Shown piece after piece: positions 1 through 8,775 of a stretch of DNA of 64,000 bases (positions are counted from its first letter, which is position 1; every line of letters starts with the position of its first letter). A model generated the notes under the pieces. That model worked only from the letters and a program-made list of their open reading frames with translations, had not been told where the DNA came from and searched no databases. Source of the DNA: UBA1181 sp045617845 (lineage in GTDB: Bacteria > Bacteroidota > Bacteroidia > Bacteroidales > Paludibacteraceae); the NCBI GenBank assembly GCA_045617845.1, contig JAZLJL010000070.1, forward strand, positions 72,846 to 136,845, in the 5' to 3' direction. The translations under genes and the position numbers were made by a program.

Positions 1-1452
1 TCTGTCTTGGTTCACCATGTAGTCGAAGTATGCCGCGATGGCTGCGATGTCCTCGTCCGTATGGATTTCCTCGTTGTCTCCGTCCACGTTGTCCAAGTTC
101 AAATTCTCCATGCGCTTCTTGTTGTCCTCTAGGAAGGAGGTGGTGTAGTGGCCTTTCACGAAGTCCGGCACTTCGAGTATCTTCCTCAAATAACTGATGT
201 TCGTTTTCACGCCCGTTATTTTGTACTCGTATAGCACTCTACGCATACGCTCGATCGCATAGGTCCTGTTTGCCGCCCAAACTACTAGCTTACTGATCAT
301 TGCGTCATAGTAGATTGGAATTTCGTATCCTTCGTAACAGAAACTGTCCACGCGTACCCCGATACCTTGTGGCTCCGTTAGTAATTTGATGATTCCCGGT
401 GTTGGAGTGAAGTTGTTTTCCGCATCTTCCGCACAGATTCTGCACTCGATGGCGTGACCTCTTTGTTTTAGATCTTCTTGCTTGAATCTCAACGGTTTAC
501 CGTTGGCGACATTGATTTGCTCTTTCACTAAATCCACGCCTAACACTTCCTCTGTGATTGGATGTTCCACTTGCAGTCTCGTGTTCATCTCAAGGAAATA
601 GTAGTTGAGCCTGTCGTCCACCATGAATTCGATGGTTCCCGCTCCTTCGTAGTTGACGGCCTTTGCGGCTTTCACGGCTATTTCACCCATTGCTTTGCGG
701 ACTTCGTCTGTCATGATTGGAGAAGGTGTCTCTTCGATGACTTTCTGGTGCTTGCGTTGGATGGAACATTCCCGTTCGAATAAGTGCACCACGTTGCCGT
801 GTTGGTCCGCTAGGACTTGGAATTCTATGTGGTGAGGATGTTCGATAAGCTTTTCCATGTATACGATGCCGTTGGCGAACGAGGCCTTGGCTTCGGAAAT
901 CGCGCTGTTATAAGCGTTCTCAAGTTCGTCCATCGTGCGCACGATGCGTATTCCTTTTCCTCCGCCGCCTGCTGTGGCTTTGATCATTACGGGTAGGCCG
1001 ATTTCTTCGGCTGTCCTCTTGGCGTCTTCTACTGTTTCCAGAGAATCTTCGTTTCCGGGTACTACAGGTACGCCGGCCGCTTTCATGATTCTTCTAGCGG
1101 AAATTTTGTCACCCATGGACTCGATGGCTTCGTAAGGGGCTCCGATGAATTTTATTCCCTCCTCTTTACAACGCTTTGCGAACTGTGCGTTTTCGGAAAG
1201 GAAGCCATATCCTGGATGGATGGCGTCCGCCTTTGTCTTTTTGGCGGCGTCGATGATTTTATCCACGTTCAAGTAGCTCTCGGTGGATGGCGCTGGCCCG
1301 ATGCAGACGGCTTCGTCCGCAAAGAAGACGTGTCTTGATGTTCTGTCGGCTTCAGAGTACACGGCCACGGTCTTGATGGACATCTCCTTGCAGGAGCGCA
1401 TGACCCTCATGGCGATTTCGCCTCTGTTTGCCACTAGAATTTTTGTTATCAT
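1..1452 (-). CDS. accC: Biotin carboxylase subunit of an acyl-CoA carboxylase (3' end cut by window edge)
   Basis: ATP-dependent carboxylation of the biotin on a carrier protein, giving carboxybiotin for a carboxyltransferase partner (acetyl-, propionyl- or methylmalonyl-CoA type); cytosolic. Translation from the ATG at 1452 begins MITKILVANRGEIAMR, the standard N-terminus of the family. HPGYGFLSEN lies at residues 79-88, the Gly-rich ATP-grasp loop AGGGGKG at 161-167, and EMNTRLQVEHPITE near residue 290. 484 codons are visible and the frame runs off the window start; family members are about 450-505 residues, so only a short tail is missing. In Bacteroidales this gene usually sits with a biotin carrier and a carboxyltransferase, which would be outside the window. 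Which acyl-CoA is the substrate cannot be decided from this subunit. Confidence 0.95.
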   Translation of the reverse strand, partial: MITKILVANRGEIAMRVMRSCKEMSIKTVAVYSEADRTSRHVFFADEAVCIGPAPSTESYLNVDKIIDAAKKTKADAIHPGYGFLSENAQFAKRCKEEGIKFIGAPYEAIESMGDKISARRIMKAAGVPVVPGNEDSLETVEDAKRTAEEIGLPVMIKATAGGGGKGIRIVRTMDELENAYNSAISEAKASFANGIVYMEKLIEHPHHIEFQVLADQHGNVVHLFERECSIQRKHQKVIEETPSPIMTDEVRKAMGEIAVKAAKAVNYEGAGTIEFMVDDRLNYYFLEMNTRLQVEHPITEEVLGVDLVKEQINVANGKPLRFKQEDLKQRGHAIECRICAEDAENNFTPTPGIIKLLTEPQGIGVRVDSFCYEGYEIPIYYDAMISKLVVWAANRTYAIERMRRVLYEYKITGVKTNISYLRKILEVPDFVKGHYTTSFLEDNKKRMENLNLDNVDGDNEEIHTDEDIAAIAAYFDYMVNQDR

Positions 1453-1565
1453 AATATTACATAACATTTTGGACGTCAGTAGTTTATACTGTTTGTCCTA
1501 TTCAATTTGGTTGATTAAATAAAGTCTATATATACATAGGTGTCTACCGCTGTGACTCCCATAGC

Positions 1566-1600
1566 TTGGTTTACAACAAACCAAACTCGGTGCAAAGTTA
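1566..1600 (-). promoter_or_regulatory. Candidate promoter and leader hairpin of accC
   Basis: The complement of 1593-1600 reads TAACTTTG, an exact match to the Bacteroidetes -7 element TAnnTTTG. No TTTG is seen at the expected -33 distance. Transcription would start near 1586, giving a leader of about 130 nt. Its first part can fold, TTGGTTT (1566-1572) pairing with AAACCAA (1578-1584) around a 5-nt loop. A related string, ccaa..tnggtgcaaa, occurs twice (1581-1597 and 1639-1654), possibly an operator pair. Confidence 0.45.
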
Positions 1601-1759
1601 TGTTTTTTTTTTCTTACTGATTCCATGATTTTGTACCCAATTTGGTGCAAAATGTTCGTTTTTATGTTAAAAATTTCAGTTTAATGCTTGCATAACATTG
1701 TTTTATAGTTTTGTTCAAAAAAAAACTAAAATTCCGTGTCTTCTTAAAATGAATTTTTA

Positions 1760-1767
1760 TACATTTG
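1760..1767 (+). promoter_or_regulatory. Candidate -7 element for the DASS transporter
   Basis: TACATTTG followed by CG fits TAnnTTTG. The start codon is 67 nt downstream. The -33 region is weak (no TTTG at N19-21). The rest of the 1453-1833 gap is AT-rich and shows nothing else. Confidence 0.45.
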
Positions 1768-1833
1768 CGGACATTTTACGGAATGACAGGTTTCAGTCAG
1801 TTGTTAGAATTTAATTAATTATTTAATAATATT

Positions 1834-3291
1834 ATGGATACTAAAAAAATTATTGGATTCGCCGCGTCGATAATATTGACGTTGTTGGTGTGGTTGCTTC
1901 CGACTACGGCTTTCGGTGTGCCCGGGTTGACCGTTGTGGAGCAGAGAATTATCGCAATCTTTGTGCTTGCGGCTGTTATGTGGATTTTGGAACCTATTCC
2001 GATTTGGGGTACTTCCGTCGTGGTGATGGTGCTGATGTTGCTGACCACCTCCAATAGTATGTTGAATTTTATGGACGGTGAAGTCGGTGATAAATTATCG
2101 AACAAAGCTATTATGGCTGCTTTTGCGGATCCTACTGTGATGTTGTTCATGGGTGGTTTCGTTTTGGCGATCGCCGCTACCAAATATAAATTGGACGCTA
2201 CTTTGGCGAGAGCTATCTTGAAACCTTTCGGAACCAAGCCTAGATTTGTGGTTCTCGGTTTCTTGGTTGTTACCGCACTTATTTCCATGTTTATGAGTAA
2301 TACGGCTACAGCCGCTATGATGATCGCCATCTTGTCTCCGGTTTTGGCTACCATGCCTGATTCCGACAATAAGGGTCGCGTAGGTTTGGCGTTGTCTATT
2401 CCGGTTGCTGCTAATATCGGTGGTATCGGTTCTCCTATCGGAACTCCTCCTAATGTTGTGGCTGTTGGTTGGTTGGAGAAAATCGGTGTGAACATCGGTT
2501 TCGGACAATGGATGATGGTGATGGTTCCTGTTATGCTTTTGATTCTGTTCTTGGCATGGTTGTTCCTTACGCGCGTCTTCCCTTCTCAACAGGATAAGAT
2601 CGAGGTTAAGATCGAAGGCGATACCGATAAGAGCCCTAAGGCGATCATCGTTTATGTTACTTTCGCCGTTACCATTTTCTTGTGGGTGTTCGGTAAGGAG
2701 TTGTTCGGTGTGAATGCGAATGTCGTTGCGCTGATTCCTTTTGCGGTGTTCTGCTTGACGGGTGTCTTTGAGAAGAAGGATTTGGCTAAGATTGATTGGG
2801 ATGTGCTTTGGCTCGTTGCCGGAGGTTTCGCTCTCGGTGTAGGTCTTGAGGGTAAGATTTCGGGAATTCCTGATCCTGACAAGGCTGGTGAGATGATGAC
2901 GATGTCTAAACACATCGTGACTTCCATTCCTTTTGATCAATGGTCTACTTTGGCTGTGATCTTGGGTTCCGGTGTTCTTTGTTTGGTGATGTCTACTTTC
3001 ATGTCCAACTCCGCTACTGCTGCTTTGTTGATCCCTATTTTCGTGGCGATTGCACAAGGTATGGGCGATGAGTTGGCTCCTTACGGTGGCGCAACTACTT
3101 TGATCGCAGGTTTGGCTTTGTCTGCATCCTTCGCGATGTCATTGCCTATATCAACTCCTCCGAACGCTATCGCTTATTCGAAGGGATTCATCAAACAGAG
3201 CCAGATGGCTATGGTCGGTATCTTCGTGGGTATCGTCAGCTTGGTCATCGGTTACGCCGTGTTGTTTAAGTTCAACGGTTTCTTGCACTAA
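1834..3291 (+). CDS. DASS/SLC13 family sodium:dicarboxylate (or sulfate) symporter
   Basis: Inner-membrane secondary transporter of the divalent anion:Na+ symporter family, 485 residues, typical length. Two SNT signature loops are visible: SNTATA at 155-160 and SNSATA at 391-396, each followed by a hydrophobic helix; the paired GTPPN (203-207) and STPPN (about 443) loops belong to the inverted-repeat substrate and sodium sites. About 11 hydrophobic segments. Known members move C4-dicarboxylates, citrate or sulfate with Na+; the sequence alone does not fix the substrate. The gene is followed by an outer-membrane barrel gene, so the pair may form an uptake route through both membranes. A strong hairpin terminator separates the two genes. 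Confidence 0.9.
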   Translation: MDTKKIIGFAASIILTLLVWLLPTTAFGVPGLTVVEQRIIAIFVLAAVMWILEPIPIWGTSVVVMVLMLLTTSNSMLNFMDGEVGDKLSNKAIMAAFADPTVMLFMGGFVLAIAATKYKLDATLARAILKPFGTKPRFVVLGFLVVTALISMFMSNTATAAMMIAILSPVLATMPDSDNKGRVGLALSIPVAANIGGIGSPIGTPPNVVAVGWLEKIGVNIGFGQWMMVMVPVMLLILFLAWLFLTRVFPSQQDKIEVKIEGDTDKSPKAIIVYVTFAVTIFLWVFGKELFGVNANVVALIPFAVFCLTGVFEKKDLAKIDWDVLWLVAGGFALGVGLEGKISGIPDPDKAGEMMTMSKHIVTSIPFDQWSTLAVILGSGVLCLVMSTFMSNSATAALLIPIFVAIAQGMGDELAPYGGATTLIAGLALSASFAMSLPISTPPNAIAYSKGFIKQSQMAMVGIFVGIVSLVIGYAVLFKFNGFLH

Positions 3292-3324
3292 TGCATCTTC
3301 CCGTTTTAGATATGTAAATGTTTT

Positions 3325-3368
3325 GAACTACGGGTCATGGCTCTCTGTCGTGACTCGTGGTTCTTTTT
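3325..3368 (+). terminator. Intrinsic terminator between transporter and barrel gene
   Basis: A 15-bp stem (3325-3339 with 3349-3363, three G:U pairs), a 9-nt loop, then five T. It ends only 15 nt before the barrel protein start codon, so it may act as a partial terminator or attenuator within one transcript. Confidence 0.8.
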
Positions 3369-3382
3369 AATTTAATATTGTA

Positions 3383-4714
3383 ATGAAACGTTTATTTTTA
3401 TTGGCGGGTCTCCTTTTCTCCGCTAATGTCCTTTTCGCCCAGGATACGATAGTGGCGCAGGTTGTTTCTGAAGATGTGATGTTGGATCAACCTAAAAATG
3501 GTGGTAAGGTTACTTTGAAACCTTATGGTTTTGTCCGTGATTATCTTTATTATGATTCACGTCAGACCTACAACAGTAATGCGAGCCTTTTCGAACAGAT
3601 CCCTAAGGATGAACTCTATTCCGATGGCTCTGACTATGACCAGAATGGTGAGTCCGAGATGAACTTCTTGGCCATCACAACACGTTTGGGGTTGAACATC
3701 TCTGGCATGCGTGCCTTGAACGCTGACGTCACAGCTAAGATTGAGGCTGACTTCTGTGGTTTTACAGGAAACAACTTTATGATCCGTCTTCGTCAGGCGT
3801 ATTTTAAAATGCAATGGATGGGTAAGAAACACTCCTTGTTGATGGGTCAGGCTTGGCATCCGATGACTGGTGACCTTCCTGAGGTGCTCGCTTTGGCTTC
3901 CGGTTCTCCGTTCCAACCATTCAGCCGTTCCCCTCAATTGCGTTATGACTATAAGTTGGCTCGTTTCAACTTCACATATGCGGCTTTGTGGCAATTCCAA
4001 TACAAAAGTGTTGCTCCTACAGGTTATGATCCTAAGTTCAATATGATTCCTGAAATGTATTTAGGTTTCGATTATTCTGTCAACGGTTTCAAGATCGGTT
4101 ATGGAGTAGACATGCTTTCTTTGGTTCCTCGTACGACCGCTACGATCAAGAGCAATGTCGTTGAAGACAAGGCGGATGGTTCGCAGTCAATCGTCGCTAA
4201 AGAAGAGAAGGTGAAGGTTGATGAACGTTTGACTACCTTCTCTCCAATGTTGTATGTGAACTATTCCAAGAACAAATTCTCGGTTAAGGCGAAAGGCCTC
4301 TTGGCTGAGAATACTTCCCACTTGAGCATGTACAATGGTTTCGCCGTTTCTGAAGTTGAGTCTAATGGCCACCAGGAGTATACTCCTATTCGTTCTCTTA
4401 CTGGTTGGGTTGATTTGTGTTACGGTAGCAAGTTGAAGTTTAACCTCTTCGGTGGCTTCTCCAAAAACTTGGGCGCAAAGGATGAGGTTGATAAGAGCAA
4501 TCAATATTTCGTTCGTAACTCAGCAAAGAACATCGATTATATGTGGCGTGTTTGTCCGGCCGTCTCTTATACCATCAGTGGTGTAACTTTCGGTTTGGAG
4601 TATGAGTTCACAAACGTTGGTTATGGCGACAAAGTCAACTCGTGGGCTGACGTGGAAGCAGATCGTGACGTGAACAATAATAGACTTTGTGCTATGCTGA
4701 AATATGCATGGTAA
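3383..4714 (+). CDS. Outer-membrane beta-barrel (porin-like) protein, copy 1
   Basis: Signal peptide of about 19 residues ending NVLFAQ, then a protein rich in alternating aromatic and hydrophobic strands that ends in AW, the C-terminal aromatic typical of barrels inserted by the BAM machinery. 443 residues. The N-terminal part carries KPYGFVRDYLYYDSRQ and GQAWHPMTGD, which recur in the protein at 15615-16949 (KPYGFIRNDFYYDSR, GQTWHPMFGD), so the two are clear paralogs. I recognise the general porin-like style but cannot name a substrate. Its position directly after a DASS transporter suggests outer-membrane passage of the same small anions. No independent promoter is visible between the upstream terminator and the start codon. 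Confidence 0.8.
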   Translation: MKRLFLLAGLLFSANVLFAQDTIVAQVVSEDVMLDQPKNGGKVTLKPYGFVRDYLYYDSRQTYNSNASLFEQIPKDELYSDGSDYDQNGESEMNFLAITTRLGLNISGMRALNADVTAKIEADFCGFTGNNFMIRLRQAYFKMQWMGKKHSLLMGQAWHPMTGDLPEVLALASGSPFQPFSRSPQLRYDYKLARFNFTYAALWQFQYKSVAPTGYDPKFNMIPEMYLGFDYSVNGFKIGYGVDMLSLVPRTTATIKSNVVEDKADGSQSIVAKEEKVKVDERLTTFSPMLYVNYSKNKFSVKAKGLLAENTSHLSMYNGFAVSEVESNGHQEYTPIRSLTGWVDLCYGSKLKFNLFGGFSKNLGAKDEVDKSNQYFVRNSAKNIDYMWRVCPAVSYTISGVTFGLEYEFTNVGYGDKVNSWADVEADRDVNNNRLCAMLKYAW

Positions 4715-4736
4715 TTGAGTCTTCCTTGATATTTGC

Positions 4737-4772
4737 AAGGGGTGCGACAGAATATCGCACCCCTTTCTTTTT
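4737..4772 (+). terminator. Intrinsic terminator after the barrel gene
   Basis: Perfect 11-bp stem AAGGGGTGCGA (4737-4747) with TCGCACCCCTT (4755-4765), 7-nt loop, then TCTTTTT. Confidence 0.92.
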
Positions 4773-5010
4773 GTCTTCGAGGTTGTTGAAATTGTTTGCC
4801 GGTGTTTGGGAGTTGTGAACTTTTGGGAAAACTTTTTTGTTTATTGTAAGTCTTTGGTTTTGTTTAATTGGTTGGTTCATAATATTTTAGAAATTGATAT
4901 ATTTAAATTGTTGGAAATTTTTCGTTAGCCTGGAGTTTGATTGTTTCCTGTTTTGGTTGACTATCTGATATTTGTGTTGTTGAACATGTTGATAACTTTT
5001 TATATTCTGT

Positions 5011-5379
5011 TTTGTCGGAAATGTTCTTTTATTATTTACTTTTGTGTCGCTGAAAAATGAGTTCAGTATTCTTTTTTAGGTGCGTTTTGGGGCTAGTGGA
5101 TGTCTTAATTCCATAACGCTAGACTGAGATAATAAGATTGTCACCCATTCTCTATGTTTTTTTACAGGGAGGTGAATGGGAGTATAGGTAATGTCGGAGG
5201 TAGTTTGCCTAAAGAAGGAAATCAAATACGTTGTCTATGGATACGGATAAAAGGCGGAATGACTTGGTCTTAGTGGCTTTGTTTGGTATGTCGTCTTTTT
5301 TTCTCATGGATACGTAAGTGTAAAAACCATAATACATTCAATAATCGTGTGTATGAATTATTAAAAGATATAATAAATA
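5011..5379 (+). promoter_or_regulatory. Promoter and long structured leader of nrdDG
   Basis: TTTG (5011-5014) and TACTTTTG (5037-5044), 22 nt apart, resemble a Bacteroidetes promoter. A start near 5051 would give a leader of about 330 nt. The leader holds a strong hairpin, CCCATTC TCTATGT (5144-5157) with ACAGGGA and GAATGGG (5164-5180), one mismatch and a GGT bulge, T6 loop. Further down, GGCGGAATGAC (near 5253) can pair imperfectly with GTATGTCGTC just before seven T (about 5287-5303), a possible conditional terminator. No known riboswitch motif is recognised. Nothing is seen from 4773 to 5010. Confidence 0.4.
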
Positions 5380-7467
5380 ATGAGCGGTAATATTTTCATC
5401 GTTAAGCGAGATGGCGCTGTAGAACCTTTTTCCATCGATAAGATTAAGAATGCGATCTCTCGCGCATTCCTTTCTGTTGGTAGTTTCGCCACGCAGGAGA
5501 TTTTGACTCAGATATTGAGTCGGGTCAGTATCCATAACGGAATGAGCGTGGAGGAAATCCAGAACCAGGTCGAGGTCGCTTTGATGTCCGAAAAGTATTT
5601 TATGGTAGCTAAGTCATACATCTTGTATCGTCAGCAGCACCTTGAGGACAGAGAGGTCCGCAACAAACTTAAGTTCCTTATTGATTATTGTAACGCGACC
5701 AATTCGGCTACCGGTAGTAAGTATGACGCCAATGCCAACGTTGAGAATAAGAATATAGCCACTTTGATTGGCGAGCTTCCAAAGTCAAACTTTATCCGTC
5801 TTAACCGTCGTCTTTTGACGGACAGGATGAAGGAGATGTATGGGAAGGAGGTTTCCGACAAGTATCTTCAATTGCTCAATACCCATTTCATCTACAAGAA
5901 CGATGAGACTAGTTTGGCGAATTATTGTGCCAGTATCACCATGTATCCTTGGTTAATCGGTGGTACTCTCTCCATCGGAGGCAACTCGAAGAAGCCTACC
6001 AACCTGAAGTCTTTCTGCGGTGGTTTCGTCAACATGGTATTCATGGTCTCCAGCATGTTGAGCGGTGCATGCGCGACGCCGGAGTTCTTGATGTACATGA
6101 ACTATTTCATCGGTTTGGAGTACGGAAAGGATTATTATAAGGATGCTGAAAAGGTTGTGGACCTTTCCGTCCGTCAGCGTACCTTGGATAAGGTGATTAC
6201 CGATTGCTTCGAGCAGATTGTCTATTCGATCAACCAACCTACGGGCGCCCGTAATTTCCAAGCGGTGTTCTGGAATATATCTTATTACGATAAATATTAT
6301 TTCAACAGTTTGTTCGAGAACTTCGTCTTCCCTGATGGTTCAAAGCCTGATTGGGAGTCGCTCAGTTGGTTGCAGAAGCGCTTCATGAAATGGTTCAATA
6401 AGGAGCGTACCAAAACTCCGTTGACTTTCCCTGTGGAGACGATGGCTCTGCTGACTGAAAATGGTGAGGTTAAGGATGAGGAATGGGGCGATTTCGCTGC
6501 TGAAATGTATGCTGAAGGTCACTCTTTCTTTACTTATATCAGTGATAATGCAGACTCCTTGAGTAGCTGCTGCCGCTTGAGAAATGAAATCACGGACAAT
6601 GGTTTCAGTTACACTTTGGGTGCCGGCGGTGTCTCCACTGGTTCTAAGAGTGTCTTGACCGTTAACCTGAATCGTTGCATCCAGTATGCGGTTAAGAATG
6701 GTATGCCTTATTTGTCTTATTTGGAGGAGGTGGTTGACCTAGTGCATAAGGTTCAGCTTTCCTACAACGAGAACTTGAAGGATTTCCAAAAGCGCGGTTT
6801 GTTGCCTCTCTTCGATGCTGGTTATATCAACATGTCTAGGCAATACCTAACTATCGGTGTTAATGGTTTGGTCGAGGCGGCTGAGTTCTTGGGCATAGAA
6901 ATCAAGGATAATCCTGATTATGTGAAGTTCGTGCAGGACGTGTTAGGTCTTGTTGAACGTTACAATAAGAAATACCGGACAAAAGAGGTGATGTTCAACT
7001 GCGAAATGATTCCTGCCGAGAATGTCGGTGTGAAGCATGCTAAGTGGGACCGTGAGGATGGCTACGTCGTTCCTCGTGACTGCTATAATAGTTACTTCTA
7101 TATTGTGGAGGATACCTCTTTGAATGTGGTTGATAAGTTCAAACTCCATGGAAGAAAATATATCGAGCATTTGACCGGTGGCTCTGCCCTTCACTTGAAC
7201 TTGGAAGAACATCTTTCCAAACAACAGTACAGACAGCTGCTCCGTGTGGCTGCTGACGAGGGGTGCAACTATTTCACATTCAATATCCCTAATACGATTT
7301 GTAACGATTGCGGCAACATCGATAAGCGCTTTTTGAAGGAGTGCCCGGCTTGCCATAGCAAGAACATTGATTATTTGACCCGTGTAATTGGTTATATGAA
7401 GCGTGTCAGCAACTTCTCAGAGCCTCGCCAAGAGGAGGCTGCCCGTCGTTTCTACGCTAAATATTGA
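5380..7467 (+). CDS. nrdD: Anaerobic (class III) ribonucleoside-triphosphate reductase
   Basis: Oxygen-sensitive glycyl-radical enzyme that reduces ribonucleoside triphosphates to deoxyribonucleotides during anaerobic growth. An ATP-cone allosteric domain occupies about residues 1-95 (KRDGAVEPFSIDKIKNAI). The C-terminus carries the zinc site with Cys641, Cys644, Cys655 and Cys658 and the radical glycine Gly671 in RVIGYM. 695 residues, close to the usual 700. The stop lies 5 nt before the preferred ATG of its activase nrdG, so the two are co-transcribed and probably translationally coupled. A long leader precedes the gene. An identification beyond reasonable doubt. Confidence 0.97.
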   Translation: MSGNIFIVKRDGAVEPFSIDKIKNAISRAFLSVGSFATQEILTQILSRVSIHNGMSVEEIQNQVEVALMSEKYFMVAKSYILYRQQHLEDREVRNKLKFLIDYCNATNSATGSKYDANANVENKNIATLIGELPKSNFIRLNRRLLTDRMKEMYGKEVSDKYLQLLNTHFIYKNDETSLANYCASITMYPWLIGGTLSIGGNSKKPTNLKSFCGGFVNMVFMVSSMLSGACATPEFLMYMNYFIGLEYGKDYYKDAEKVVDLSVRQRTLDKVITDCFEQIVYSINQPTGARNFQAVFWNISYYDKYYFNSLFENFVFPDGSKPDWESLSWLQKRFMKWFNKERTKTPLTFPVETMALLTENGEVKDEEWGDFAAEMYAEGHSFFTYISDNADSLSSCCRLRNEITDNGFSYTLGAGGVSTGSKSVLTVNLNRCIQYAVKNGMPYLSYLEEVVDLVHKVQLSYNENLKDFQKRGLLPLFDAGYINMSRQYLTIGVNGLVEAAEFLGIEIKDNPDYVKFVQDVLGLVERYNKKYRTKEVMFNCEMIPAENVGVKHAKWDREDGYVVPRDCYNSYFYIVEDTSLNVVDKFKLHGRKYIEHLTGGSALHLNLEEHLSKQQYRQLLRVAADEGCNYFTFNIPNTICNDCGNIDKRFLKECPACHSKNIDYLTRVIGYMKRVSNFSEPRQEEAARRFYAKY

Positions 7468-7472
7468 TTGCC

Positions 7473-7946
7473 ATGCTGAAGTATGTCGATTACGATGTAG
7501 TCTTTCAGGAAATTCCGGATGAGGTTACTCTTGCCATCAATCTTTCCAATTGTCCGAATGGTTGTGTCGGTTGCCATAGTCCTCAACTCATGCGAAATAT
7601 CGGGAAGGATTTGACGGAAAATGAATTGCTGGATCTTTTGGGTACTTACGGACGTAATATCACATGCGTTTGTTTTATGGGAGGCGACGCCGATCCTAAG
7701 TCTGTGTCCGAAATGGCAGGCGTGGTCCGTTCCTATGGTAAACATAATTTGAAGGTGGGTTGGTATTCCGGCAAAAGCGCTTTCCCTGAGAGCTGTTCCC
7801 TTGAACGATTCGACTACGTGAAACTTGGTCCTTATGTGGAGTCCAAGGGTTGTTTGAAGGAACGCACGACTAACCAACGTCTATATAAGATCGGAAAGGA
7901 TTTGACGAAAGAGGATATTACCTATCGTTTTTGGAAAGAACACTAG
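7473..7946 (+). CDS. nrdG: Anaerobic ribonucleotide reductase activase (radical SAM)
   Basis: Radical-SAM enzyme that generates the glycyl radical on NrdD. The 4Fe-4S ligands are Cys27, Cys31 and Cys34 in CPNGCVGC, the CX3CX2C spacing of this family. 157 residues from the ATG at 7473. A TTG at 7464, overlapping the nrdD stop, is open in the same frame, but the ATG gives the usual MLKYVDYDVVFQEIP start and is preferred. The FMGGDADP segment matches the Gly-rich SAM-binding motif 2. Followed by a clear terminator, so nrdDG is a two-gene operon. Confidence 0.96.
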   Translation: MLKYVDYDVVFQEIPDEVTLAINLSNCPNGCVGCHSPQLMRNIGKDLTENELLDLLGTYGRNITCVCFMGGDADPKSVSEMAGVVRSYGKHNLKVGWYSGKSAFPESCSLERFDYVKLGPYVESKGCLKERTTNQRLYKIGKDLTKEDITYRFWKEH

Positions 7947-7970
7947 AGTTATTAGAGAGATTTTTATTTG

Positions 7971-8011
7971 GACTGGTTCCGTACTCGTTTGAGATGGAAC
8001 CGGTCTTTTTT
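7971..8011 (+). terminator. Intrinsic terminator of nrdDG
   Basis: Stem GACTGGTTCC (7971-7980) with GGAACCGGTC (7996-8005), one G:T pair, then six T. Confidence 0.92.
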
Positions 8012-8062
8012 CTTTTCCATGTCAATACTCATCTGTTTTTATAAAAAACGATGGCGGGAAAG

Positions 8063-8070
8063 TATTTTTG
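8063..8070 (+). promoter_or_regulatory. Candidate -7 element for the lipoprotein at 8165
   Basis: TATTTTTG fits TAnnTTTG; no good -33 element. The start codon is 95 nt downstream. Confidence 0.3.
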
Positions 8071-8164
8071 TGTCTGTGTTTTTTCAATGTCAATAAATAT
8101 GATTAATTTTAGACATAAAATCTAAGAAGAGAATGTCAGTGTTTATATCTATTTTTTAATTAAT

Positions 8165-8695
8165 ATGAAAAAGATTTTTTTTCCAATTTTATTCGTGTCG
8201 GCATTATTGTTAAGTTGTGGTGACGACGATGACGAGAGTTCTAATCCTTCCGGCAATAAACAGGAAACGGTTGATAATACGGTGACGAAGGACAATTGCC
8301 TGGATGCGTTAAAGAAGAATTACGGAATAGACCTTCAGTTGCCATCCTCGTCTTCAATAGCTATGTATAGTGAAATCTCCTATAAATGGTGTGTCACTGT
8401 AATGTCTTCTGGTAGTAACAATGATGGCTTGGAGGTGGCAAAGGCTCTTTTCTCCTTGACCAAATCCATCTCAACCGATGGTTTGTTCGATGGCGAATTT
8501 ATTGTCGACCAGCAGACGAACAATCGTTCCTTCGTGAGGGAATCATATTTGGTCGATTTGGATGACGCCAATCAATCCCAATACGATGGTTATGCCGAGT
8601 ATGGGTGGTATTACCATTCCGAGAATGGTTCTCTAGTTCAAGTTTACATTGAAAATGATGAGATGAAGGGTATCTATAAGATTGCGTTTAACTGA
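8165..8695 (+). CDS. Predicted lipoprotein of unknown function
   Basis: 176 residues. The N-terminus is a lipoprotein signal peptide: MKKIFF, a hydrophobic core, and the lipobox LLSC with Cys18 as the lipidated residue. It is followed by GDDDDESS, an acidic Ser-rich stretch of the kind that often marks Bacteroidetes surface lipoproteins (lipoprotein export signal). The mature part contains one further pair of Cys and no domain I recognise. Flanked by terminators on both sides, so it is a single-gene unit. Function unknown. Confidence 0.7.
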   Translation: MKKIFFPILFVSALLLSCGDDDDESSNPSGNKQETVDNTVTKDNCLDALKKNYGIDLQLPSSSSIAMYSEISYKWCVTVMSSGSNNDGLEVAKALFSLTKSISTDGLFDGEFIVDQQTNNRSFVRESYLVDLDDANQSQYDGYAEYGWYYHSENGSLVQVYIENDEMKGIYKIAFN

Positions 8696-8719
8696 TATCT
8701 GATCAACAAAGATTGAAAG

Positions 8720-8766
8720 TGGCAGCTCCCAAAATCTGCGGATGTGATGGGGCTGCCATTATTTAT
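8720..8766 (+). terminator. Hairpin terminator between convergent genes
   Basis: TGGCAGCTCC (8720-8729) pairs with GGGGCTGCCA (8749-8758), one G:T pair, followed by TTATTTAT. It can also serve the minus-strand gene ending at 8776. Confidence 0.65.
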
Positions 8767-8775
8767 GCTCTTGCA

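Noticed and set aside
1815..3057. Long minus-strand frames (226 and 320 codons) opposite the DASS transporter
   Set aside because: Shadow frames of a strongly supported gene with biased codon use; Arg/His/Asn-rich low-complexity translations.
7464..7472. TTG start for nrdG overlapping the nrdD stop
   Set aside because: The ATG at 7473 gives the usual family N-terminus; the TTG would add only three residues.
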